Source: Conidiobolus incongruus B7586
Lineage: Eukaryota > Entomophthoromycota > Entomophthoromycetes > Entomophthorales > Conidiobolaceae
DNA length: 24,479 nt
Reading direction: 5' to 3'
Assembly: GCA_000697335.1 (NCBI GenBank)
Contig: JNEM01004014.1
Location: forward strand, 1-24,479
Part shown: one piece after another, positions 1-8,850 of the stretch
How positions within the stretch are numbered: position 1 is the stretch's first letter
How the letters are laid out: each line of letters opens with the position of its first letter
Translations under genes and position numbers: made by a program
Notes under the pieces: model-generated
The model's database searches: none
The model's input: the letters and a program-made list of their open reading frames with translations, nothing else
Told to the model about the DNA's origin: nothing

Positions 1-398
1 TATTATTATTATTATTAATTATTTTCTTTTTTCTTTATAAATGAATAAAATCAAAATAAAAAGCCTAATAAAAAATTTAAATAATATAATTAATAATAAA
101 ATAAACTTTAATATAATATTAGAAATTATTTGACTTTATCTATCTTATTATAATATCATAATTTCTTAATTCTAAAATAATTTTTTTATTTAAGAATTGA
201 AAAATAGTTTAAATTATTTAATAATAAAAGAGATATTAAAATAATTGAAACAATGTTGAAAATAATTAAATTGAAATTTTCTGATAATTTCTATTAAATT
301 CTTTTTTTTGCAAATTATGTTAATTTTAATTAGTGTTTAGCTTAAAAATAACCAGAAATTGTATTAACTAGTTAAATTATATTAAAAAGATATAAATG

Positions 399-445
<47 letters not shown>

Positions 446-1080
446 TAATAAGATTAGTATTTTTTTTATATTATGTATATCAAATTAAGGACTTAATTAA
501 TTATAATGCAAACACATAGAATCTTAAATTAATGAAATGCCAAACAAGGTAATTGTCTTAAATCTGAGAGAGGAAATCATGAATCCAGAATCAACTATGA
601 TTTTGAGTTGACTTGAGTATTGATGGAATATTGGCAGATTGAAATCTAATTGTGTTACAAACTAAATTACTTTAAGCGTCTGTTGTTTAGAAATTTCATA
701 AACTGATGGATATGAAGATTTATTATGTCATTGGAGACTTTGTGAGGTTACTATCTCTCCTCAACACTCATACTGCTCCAATTTGTAATTTGATGATCTT
801 ATATGGGTACTATTATAGCTTTGATAAGCCTCAATCAGCGTGAACTTGAATTAATTTAATTTAATGATATCATATATTTATAAAAGATAATCAAAATAAT
901 TTAATCAAATAATATCAAATCATCATTGATTATGGTAAAATTAATTCGAATATTTTCAGGGGCAAATAGCTTGACAAAATTATTTAATAAATATCTGTGA
1001 TTTCATTATTGGCAAATAGTAAGTGAAAAAAAATAAAATATTTCTCAAATAGTACAATCTTTTTTTATTTTCCCTAGTAT
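1..1080. other. AT-rich gene-free flank upstream of gene 1
   Basis: No gene can be supported here. Most of the stretch is A/T-rich with microsatellites at 1-17 and 399-445. Bases 540-850 are visibly richer in G and C and contain a 45-codon ATG frame at 706-843 (+), which resembles no family I know and is within chance expectation. The part from about 900 onward probably belongs to the regulatory region of the gene at 1246, since it holds the first copies of repeats described separately (961-969 and 918-930). Confidence 0.6.
399..445. repeat. (AAT)n microsatellite
   Basis: An almost perfect run of about fifteen AAT units. It is one of several trinucleotide tracts of the same type in the window and has no visible coding context. 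Confidence 0.95.
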
Positions 1081-1141
1081 TAATTAGTCATGGGAAAATG
1101 TAATATAACCAGTTATCTGAATGGGAAAAATCATCATTGAT
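918..1141 (+). promoter_or_regulatory. Putative upstream control region of gene 1 with paired direct repeats
   Basis: Three different short words each occur twice ahead of the gene at 1246. AATCATCATTGAT is at 918-930 and 1129-1141, GGCAAATAG at 961-969 and 1011-1019, and ATGGGAAAA at 1090-1098 and 1121-1129. Paired words of 9-13 bases containing G and C are less expected in this base composition than A/T words. Their position just ahead of the TATA-like run suggests factor-binding sites. No known factor is assigned, and function is inference. Confidence 0.3.
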
Positions 1142-1145
1142 AAGA

Positions 1146-1158
1146 ATATATATATATA
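1146..1158 (+). promoter_or_regulatory. TATA-like element of gene 1
   Basis: An alternating A/T run lies 88 bases before the start codon at 1246. The distance is close to that of the TATA-like elements of the two paralogs (65 and 102 bases), which supports its use, although A/T alternations are common here. Confidence 0.45.
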
Positions 1159-1245
1159 ACCTTTAGAACTTTGAAGTTTCAAATGATTGAATTATTCATT
1201 GGTTGATCTGTATCATTCACTTCGCTGTTCTTTGTAAATATTATC

Positions 1246-1593
1246 ATGAATACTGATTCTTTCGAAAACTATGTTTCTAATTTGAAATCTGATCAATGTT
1301 CCAGTCTTCTTAATCAAGCTTTTATGTGTAGAAAGAGAAGAAATCCATCTCCTAAATCTTTCACAGCAAATCACAGATCATACGCATCTCTCGAATCAGC
1401 AGTAACCACTACATCAGTAGCTGTTCCATATCCCCTTGAATTCAACACGGCCATTCATCAGAAAGGATATGAGCAGCGTCAATTTGAAAAGCCCGAAAAG
1501 TTTGACCAAGTGGTAGAATTTGGATTTGATTCTGATCCCAACTGTCCTACCTTGCACCTTACACTCACCCCAACGTTACTACGTGGGCATTGA
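1246..1593 (+). CDS. Small conserved paralog family protein, member 1 (115 aa), unknown function
   Basis: I do not recognise this protein. It has no signal peptide, no membrane segment and only two cysteines (C18, C28) in the N-terminal half, so it is probably intracellular and soluble. From the N-terminus there is a polar segment (1-28) with L-L-N-Q-A at 21-25, then a basic stretch with R31-R32 followed by N-P-S-P (33-36), a Ser/Thr-rich linker (35-57), the V-P-Y-P-L-E-F-N motif (60-67), H-Q-K-G-Y (71-75), F-D-Q (86-88) and G-F-D-S-D-P-N-C-P-T-L (93-103), ending in L-T-L-T-P-T-L-L. The R-x-x-S setting of S35 would suit a basophilic kinase, but this is inference. The C-terminal 57 residues align without gaps to the gene at 4697-5062 with 36 identities, while the linker differs, so the frame is under protein-level constraint. 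The start follows a TATA-like run and gives an N-terminus comparable with the paralogs. The frame is unbroken and much richer in G and C than its flanks. Confidence 0.88.
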   Translation: MNTDSFENYVSNLKSDQCSSLLNQAFMCRKRRNPSPKSFTANHRSYASLESAVTTTSVAVPYPLEFNTAIHQKGYEQRQFEKPEKFDQVVEFGFDSDPNCPTLHLTLTPTLLRGH

Positions 1594-1613
1594 AATTTTG
1601 CTCAAACCCTCAC

Positions 1614-1630
1614 ACAAATTTGAAATTTGT
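1614..1630 (+). other. Perfect inverted repeat just after gene 1
   Basis: The two 8-base arms ACAAATTT and AAATTTGT flank a single G, starting 21 bases past the stop codon. It could fold in the 3' untranslated region or form a cruciform. With only one base between the arms, an RNA hairpin would have to open some pairs to make a loop. Inverted repeats also follow genes 2 and 3. Confidence 0.55.
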
Positions 1631-4345
1631 ATAATAGTTATATAGATCGATCATTATTGGCTAATTGATCAGTTGCTAAAAATTTTTTAATATTTATTCA
1701 AACATTCTTAATCTTGATGATTAATATAACGAAACTAATTAATTAATTATAAAAAATTTTTTGTACATAAACTATTTAATTATTAATTTAAAAAAAAATA
1801 ATATAATTTTTCAAGAAATTTATTATATTTTGAATTTTACATATTGCAACAATAACTAAATTTGCTAAATATTTAAAATTTCAATATTAGGAATTAAAAT
1901 TTAGAATAAATAGAAACTTAATAGTAAAATTATATCAAAATAAAATAAGAGAAAAAAAAATAATCTTTTATCAATTTGGTAAATAAACAAAATATATAAT
2001 TCCGATAATTGTGATCTGAAATATTGTACATTGCAATTAACTAAAAATTTTCGCTTGCACCTTTTAAATATGAATCTTGTGGCAAAATAATTTTATGGAA
2101 AGTGTAAAAAAATGAGCTCGTTTAAGAATTTGAATTGTCAAATACAGACAAAACTCTATGATTGGAGAGCCTTAAAATTACATCATCATTATAAAAATCA
2201 CTCAAACCAATCGAATTGACGAATAGGGCCATTTATATTGAATTTCGACACCTCGAATTTAGTATATGAATTCACTTAAATTATGATCGTCCAATCAAAA
2301 TTAGGAAAAGGTAACCACGTGCTAGCACACCATTTATAGCTTTATATCAAATAAATTATATAGCTCTTTAATTGATAATTGAAAATTTTTATAATTGTTC
2401 TATTATAAACGCTATGCTAGATTTATTTTATTCTTTATATTCCAACATAAGTTATAATATATAAACTAATGACAAATGTTATATGTAATTGTTGAATATA
2501 TTAAAAGAAGGGGTATTACCTAATTTGGAATATATGAACCAAAGTTCGAGTGAGTATAACACTTATAGCAAAGTGATTATTTTTAAAAATCCAGATTGTG
2601 ATTAAACTATATTAATGATATCAAAATTTTAAAAATTCTAGGAAAATCCTAGTGATTAATTTTGAGTTAATATTTTATAATAGAAATGTATTTAAATTTA
2701 ATCAATTTTAAAAGTTTTAAATATATTATGTTTAAATAATTAATAAATTTGAATTCAAATTGATATCATTAATATCAAATGATTGTAAAGCACTAGTTCC
2801 AAATCATAATATTGTTGTAAAAAAATTTCCTGTAGTAAACTTTTAATGAAATCATCAGAAATTCTCAGTTTAGGGATTAATAATGGGAATTGACGAAATT
2901 AGATAAAGGAGTTGATATTAACTTTGGTGAATATCATACCAACTGTTAATGATCAAGATGATTAATAAGTTACCCTTGGTTCAATGATTTCATTAATATG
3001 TTATAGAGATGCAGCTGTTAGTACTAACCAAGTTAGCATCGATTATCTTTGATGATTTCATTATTTGGTAAAGATAAAAAAACTGATTATAATAGAATTC
3101 AAAGGATTGAAAATCAACAAACATATTTATCATCTATTAAATAATGGATAGTAAAATTATTTTACGTACTGAATATGTCAAGTTGGCAAAAAAAATACTG
3201 ATTTTAAATAATTAAAAATGAATTAGTGTTGAAAGCAATTTGGCAATATAACAAAATACTCAATGATCAACCAATTTTAATTCCGATTAAATGAAAGATG
3301 ATCAATAATAATCTGACAAATTAAATCATTTAAATAAACTTTGACAAATTGAATATTTGCTGAAATCAACTTGAGATACAATTGAAGTATATTTTCTTAT
3401 GAATTATTTAATTAATCAATTTCATTTAGTTAAAACTACTTGAGTAATGGAATTATATATTAATTTAGATAAATATAAGAATTTTATTTTTTTTTGAAAT
3501 ATTAATGATTTCATTAAACTTATACTTTTGCGGTTTTGTTATTTTTTATAAAAATATTTTAGCATTATAAAATATTATTTTTTAAATTATATCATATTAA
3601 TAAAAACCACATTTTAATATTTTATATGTATTAATATTATCAAAATTAATTATTATTCAATTCTCCTAATACTTAAAATAATCAAAAAAATCACTATTAG
3701 AAACATCTCTAGCTTATAAATGTATTTGAAAAAGTTAACTCAAACCAAAGCTCGTTTACGATATTGATTAATTCACCTGATATCAATATTAGAATTATAT
3801 AGATATCTAATTATTTATAATTAATTTATATAAAGTGGGCTAAGTTAACTAAATTGACTTAATAATTAATTTTTTAATGATTAAATCATAAATATTTTCT
3901 AGCGTAATTTAAAATTACATTTGAAAAAAAAATTCAAAATTTTTACAAATTTATCATTGAAAATTAAACAAAAATTAGAATAAACATTGATTGAAGAGAT
4001 GAAATCATATTAATTCTTTATCAATAAAAAACATTATAACTAAACATATCTTCTAACAACTTGAACCATTGAGCCAATTAATACAAAATCAACTTCAAAT
4101 TATTAAAAAAATCAAAACTAAATAAAATTTAGTTAACTTTGAATTCAAAACAAGTTGAAATTAACCTATTCAAGTAATCAAAATAATTATAAATTAAAAA
4201 ATGAATTAAATATTATGAAATAATAATGAGTATCATAATATTAATCAAAATGAATTTTACTAACCATATCTTTAATAATCTAGAAATTTCAATCGATTGC
4301 TCGGTGATATAATTTCTCTAACGATTGACCTAATCTTATCCCCCC

Positions 4346-4364
4346 GTTAGGTAATAGCTGATCA
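4346..4364 (+). repeat. Short dispersed repeat, copy 1
   Basis: This 19-base word matches 8829-8847 at 16 of 19 positions. All three differences are G/A transitions, as expected for decaying copies of an older repeat. A second shared word, TTGCTCGGT, occurs near both copies (4297-4305 and 8822-8830). The parent element is not identified. Confidence 0.35.
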
Positions 4365-4469
4365 CAAAAAAAGAATTGGAGCGAGTTGATTAATTATTTT
4401 TTACATAGTAACAATAATATGAATAATTATTAAGTATTATTTCAAAATATAAAAACAACAAGTCTTGAA

Positions 4470-4491
4470 TATACCCCCCCCTTTTGGTATA
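4470..4491. other. C8 tract inside a small inverted repeat
   Basis: Eight consecutive Cs (4474-4481) lie between the arms TATACC (4470-4475) and GGTATA (4486-4491). This is the longest G/C homopolymer in the window. It lies beyond the probable polyadenylation region of gene 2, more than 200 bases past its stop. Function is unknown. Confidence 0.6.
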
Positions 4492-4511
4492 GCTAATTAT
4501 TTATTATACAA

Positions 4512-4522
4512 TTTATTTTATT
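4512..4522 (-). promoter_or_regulatory. Candidate polyadenylation signal of gene 2
   Basis: Read on the minus strand, two AATAAA hexamers stand close together (complements at 4512-4517 and 4517-4522), about 175-185 bases after the stop codon of the gene at 4697-5062. The hexamer is common by chance in such A/T-rich DNA, so this is a position-based guess. Confidence 0.35.
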
Positions 4523-4562
4523 CATACAATAATTAAATACAATAAATTTTAATTATATACAA

Positions 4563-4622
4563 AGGATGAACATAATCAATTTGGTCATCCTATCAATGCG
4601 AAGGAAGAGCTACCTGGCTCTT
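4563..4622 (-). other. Two hairpins in the putative 3' UTR of gene 2
   Basis: AAGAGC (4605-4610) pairs with GCTCTT (4617-4622) across a 6-base loop. AGGATGA (4563-4569) pairs with TCATCCT (4585-4591) across 15 bases. On the minus strand they follow the stop codon by roughly 75 and 105 bases and precede the candidate AATAAA signals. The stretch is richer in G and C than its surroundings, consistent with transcribed sequence. They could act in mRNA 3' processing or stability, but this is inference. Confidence 0.45.
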
Positions 4623-4696
4623 ATAATTAACATAGATAATTGCACAAGATATTGATTGACATTAAATAAAGTTAATGGTGTGATTACTTAAGCTAT

Positions 4697-5062
4697 TTAT
4701 CGCACCAACTTGGGAGTGAGAGTAAGGTAGAGTGTAGGACAATTAGGATCTGCGTCAAACCCACAATGAATTAATTGATCAAATTCGCATTCATTTTCAT
4801 ATTGACGTTTTTCAAAACCCTTGTGGTGTAGTGCCGAGTTCATCTCGGTTGGGAGAGGCACTGCTACAGAGCTTGCAGACTCTCTGGATGATGATGAATC
4901 GCAGGAGTGGATAGACATCTGAGAACTGACTGAACCTTTCCTTCTCATTTGGCAGATTTGACCTTGATTGATTAACTGAGCATACTCATCACCCTCCAAG
5001 TTTGAAATGAATTGTTGATATTCATTTCTAGCATTAAAGTTGCTATATGATACACAAGACAT
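4697..5062 (-). CDS. Small conserved paralog family protein, member 2 (121 aa), unknown function
   Basis: I do not recognise this protein. It has no signal peptide or membrane segment. It shares the architecture of the gene at 1246-1593: an aromatic/acidic N-terminal part, Q-L-I-N-Q-G (29-34), R40-R41 exactly seven residues after Q33 (the spacing seen in all three members), a K-G-S tail giving R-x-x-S at S44, a serine-rich linker (44-65), then S-V-A-V-P-L-P-T-E-M-N (65-75), H-H-K-G-F-E-K-R-Q-Y (79-88), F-D-Q-L (94-97), C-G-F-D-A-D-P-N-C-P-T-L (100-111) and L-T-L-T-P-K-L-V-R to the end. The final 57 residues align without gaps to member 1 at 36 identities, with most changes conservative (Y/F, I/L, S/T, R/K). 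This argues for selection on the protein. The start codon chosen is the first in the frame, 65 bases downstream of a TATA-like element. Cysteines differ between members except the C in P-N-C-P. Confidence 0.88.
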   Translation of the reverse strand: MSCVSYSNFNARNEYQQFISNLEGDEYAQLINQGQICQMRRKGSVSSQMSIHSCDSSSSRESASSVAVPLPTEMNSALHHKGFEKRQYENECEFDQLIHCGFDADPNCPTLYLTLTPKLVR

Positions 5063-5126
5063 TTTTAAACAGAATTAATGATATATAATACAGAAATAAT
5101 TGAATGAAATTCTCAGTAAAAGCCCC

Positions 5127-5135
5127 ATTTAAATA
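5127..5135 (-). promoter_or_regulatory. TATA-like element of gene 2
   Basis: On the minus strand the sequence reads TATTTAAAT inside a G-richer context, 65 bases before the start codon at 5062. A CCAAT pentamer lies farther upstream on the same strand (complement ATTGG at 5237-5241), about 175 bases ahead of the ATG. Together they look like a small eukaryotic core promoter. Confidence 0.5.
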
Positions 5136-8100
5136 CTGCCAAAATGAGATTCAGTTTAAACTTGAAATTAATCAATCCAATTTGAATCAAATTAAGCAAA
5201 CTTAATCTTTCATAATCAATTCATATCAGTTGCATCATTGGTGGAAAATGTTAATTTGAAAATTTGAGCAAAGTATAGTAAAAATGAAATCATTCCTATT
5301 TCAATAAATCAAATTCTTTGTTTATTATTCTCCTTAATATTGGCTTACATTTACCCTCAACAAAATGAATATGATTCCATAAATATGTCAAAAATTTGTA
5401 AAAGAATTGACCATTCTTTGTTTTATCTATAATATCAAAGCCTATCCTCCTTCTCATTGGTCAAATATCTTACAAATATTTGACATAATTATCTAGACTT
5501 AATTTGTCAAAATTCATTGTAATGATCATTCTTTAGCTATTATGTCATTGGCTTGAAAGTTAAATTTAAATAAAATTCCCTATTTCATCACATTGTAAGT
5601 AACTTTAGAAAAAGAAGGTGTGTGTATATATTTACTCTTTGATTAGAAGATGATTTTTGCATAACATCATTTCAAACTTCTTTCTTAATAACATAGATGA
5701 TTTCTGAATTATTTCATGCTTTATAAATTTATCCAATCGAATTTTATCTTTTTATCGCGGCGAATATGATTACATCATGATATGGGGAATTTAATAAACA
5801 CGTGAGTAAATGATATCAGATCGAATAATTATTGAAAACACAAATATGTAAATAATCATAATACAGAGTGATGATTTAATAAAATTTTATTAAATAATAT
5901 AAGATTAATATCAAATGATATTTTACCTGAAAATATCTTAATTAGTTAAAAAAAATATCTTTGATTCATCTATTTTTGATACTAAATATTGCTACGAATG
6001 TGCTTTATAGAATATTTTTTGTTTTTTTAATTTAATCAGTTTTTGGAAGTGGATTTTGTAGAACTTCAGGTATTATTTCAGTATTGATAAAACCCTTAAT
6101 AATGATTTGATTAAATATTTAGTCATGAATTCAACTAACTAGTTATATAAAGTTGGTTAATTTTATTTTGTAATCTTGAATTTTTTCAGTAAATTTAATT
6201 AAAAAAATATTACATACTTAATATTGAATAGATAATATATTTATTTAAAATAATCATCTTTAAAATGCACAAATAGCTATAAAAATTTTATTCAATTCAA
6301 TACTTTTCAATATTGTTATGATCTAAATTTAATAACTTATCATAACTTTAATTATCATAAAAAATAAATCTAAGTATTAAATATTAGTATCAATTATAAT
6401 TAGCAAATATAAATTTTGTAATTATATTTGACTTCTATTTTATATTAATCAATTAATAAATTAAATGACTTTTATTTTTTAAGCTGAGTAAAGAGTCTCA
6501 TACACATTTTTATTAAGCTCTATTTTTTATATTTAGTATTTGAAATATATATGATACAATATTATTTGTTGAATTAAGATTATTTTTTTATTAAATCATA
6601 ATCATCAGTATTTGCAAAATACGTTTATTTTTATATATTTTAAAAACTTAGTCCAAATATTGATTTTGTCTATCAATAAAAGTGAGTTGAACGAATTCTC
6701 AGAAATAGAAAATATTATCTATTTTATTTACCTTAAGTGATACTATTTCAAATTAATAAAATGAACGTAATACTCCATATTCACAATTTTCTATTTTTAT
6801 TTGTAAAATATTTCATATTAAAAATAATAAGTTGCAATGATAATAATATTAGAGCAAATATTTAAAAATAAAAATACCATAAATTAATGACAGTGATCTA
6901 AAAATAAACAATTCATTATTGTTTTCTTAAAGTTATAAAAATCTGAATTAAAATATTTATTATTATTTTCAGCAATTTTTGTAAACAGTATGTTTTATTT
7001 TGATTTGATCATAATTTTTTTTTAATTTTTTTGTCAAAATTTAAAAGTAAAATAGAAAATTGCATAAAATTTATCGAATGATGCATTAAAGTTAATCGGA
7101 TTGAAATTGAGACATTTTTATACTCGAAATAGTTTGAAATTAATAACTTTAAAATTTCATTGTAATTAAGTTTATAATTTTATTCTTTTATTATAAATTT
7201 GATTTTTTTTTCAGAATTTAATTAAAAATGTAATGAAATAATTATAAGCTAAGGTATAAATAATATCACTTTATATGGGTTTTCATAATTTATAATAGGT
7301 AATATAATAATAAATTATCAAAGTTTCAAGTTTAAATCAAAATAATATTATAAAAATTAATTTTGAATGTCAATCTCATAAATCGAATGAATAACGAATT
7401 TATTCGAATTGATTAGAAATGTTTGAATTTAATAATTCGAATTAATCATATGATTAAATATTTTCCAAGATTGTTCCAATTAATTATAACCTATATTTGA
7501 AATTTAAAAAATTTAGTCTAGAAAATTATTGACGAAAATTTTCAGTATTTGTTTATACCGTATTTCTTATTTTGCTAATGTATATATATATTTTAATATT
7601 TTATTGTTACCTTATGTAATTAATATCCTCAGAATTATATTACCATATTAATAATATTAATTAAATATAAAGGTTAAATTGATCTAGAATAACTTGTTAA
7701 ATTTTTTTTGATAAATTGAGTTTAATTCAATATTTAGAAAAAAATAGAATATAATGAAATATAGTATGAAAAGTTATTCAAATATGATCATATAATTATT
7801 TTTATAATATTAGTGACTATTGAAGTTCAAATTAACAATAGCATATTATATCTAATTGTATTCATATTATTAAAATTATTAAGTTTGATTACCAACTATC
7901 GCAATCAGGATCTTAATAATTTAATATAGTTATTGGAATATATTTTACAATTGATCTATGCAACTTTATCAAATAATACTTTCTATATGTATATGTTACT
8001 ATGTTAATATAAAATTTGAGGTTTTTTTACTTTGGATTTTTCTAAATATTAATCAACTTTTGATATATAGTGTTAGTCATTAAGATATGCAATTGTTTGA

Positions 8101-8568
8101 TCATTACATCATCTGACTGTAAGTCCCTTCGCTTATTTAATATTTTATATTTTGATTCATTTGACATTATTCTATATAACTTTATTTGAAATTATTTAGT
8201 CTAATCCGCCCGTAATCTGTTTCATTAATCTATAGTAAATTATTCAATTTCAGATGTAATCTTCCAAATAAAAATTTTCATTTTGGATGATTTGTTTTCC
8301 ATTTTTAAATTATAATATAGAATATCTTGAAGTAAACTATAATTAATAAATTTAAATGTTTAATGAATTTAAATCATGCTAAAATTATAACTGTAATAAA
8401 TATTGTAAGTTGAGAAAAAAATATTCAATCCAATAATATATCTCATCAAAATTAATATATGGCACTATTTGATTCAAATAAATTAAATATCTCAATAAAT
8501 ATCAAAATCATCTCATTCAATATTGATATAAACGGTAGTTGCCTAGAATATCATAAAAGATGATTTAA
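5136..8568. other. AT-rich desert upstream of gene 2
   Basis: No gene is supported. The first 400-500 bases probably contain the upstream control region of gene 2, including an ATGAAATCAT site at 5284-5293 and an inverted repeat at 5460-5484. A CACGTG-containing word lies near 5800. A 16-base perfect palindrome lies at 7442-7457, next to a partial direct repeat (7401-7415 against 7434-7448). The remainder is nearly featureless A/T-rich sequence. Confidence 0.6.
5460..5484. promoter_or_regulatory. Inverted repeat about 400 bases upstream of gene 2
   Basis: The arms GTCAAATAT (5460-5468) and ATATTTGAC (5476-5484) are perfect 9-base complements around a 7-base spacer. The half-site TTGAC/GTCAA recurs nearby (around 5397, 5410 and 5508). 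The position ahead of gene 2 suggests a dimeric binding site or a cruciform, but only the repeat itself is observed. Confidence 0.3.
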
Positions 8569-8850
8569 TTAATTTTCAGCTATTACAATGATCCAAAGTT
8601 GTACATAAATCAAAAATTGCAGTGGAAACGGAGTCTAAAATTAATTTGGCAACATGGTCATACTTTGTTCAAAAATTTAGTACTTGTACTGAATTTAGTG
8701 ATTTTGGCGATTATTAACTTATAAAAGTGAATTGTTATTTCTGCCAAACCGAAGCATAAATGCATTTTCAGCTATAATTTTAATTATGATGTAATGATTT
8801 TAACAATGTTCAACCAAAGCTTTGCTCGGTTAGATAGTGGCTGATCAAGC
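8569..8850. other. Less AT-rich island of unknown nature
   Basis: This stretch is richer in G and C than its flanks and contains two adjacent ATG-poor open frames on the plus strand (8569-8724, 51 codons; 8731-8844, 38 codons). Neither resembles a family I know, and frames of this length are expected by chance here. It ends in a copy of the short repeat also found at 4346-4364. It may be a decayed gene or mobile element fragment, but nothing decides this. Confidence 0.3.
8829..8847 (+). repeat. Short dispersed repeat, copy 2
   Basis: This is the counterpart of 4346-4364: 16 of 19 positions match and only G/A differences separate them. It ends with TGATCA in both copies. Confidence 0.35.

Larger units (their letters stand above)
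1631..4511. other. AT-rich spacer between genes 1 and 2
   Basis: No gene is supported. The spacer contains a CACGTG hexamer near 2316, several copies of the near-palindrome ATGA(AA/TT)TCAT (2846, 2984, 3052, 3505, 3999), and two unusual C runs: six Cs at 4340-4345 and eight Cs at 4474-4481. Genes 1 and 2 converge on it, so its left end is the 3' side of gene 1 and its right end the 3' side of gene 2. Confidence 0.6.

Noticed and set aside
8569-8724. A 51-codon plus-strand open frame preceded by an intron-acceptor-like TTTTCAG
   Set aside because: It has no ATG, no donor or upstream exon and no recognised motif. About 15-30 stop-to-stop frames of 50-55 codons are expected by chance in the window.
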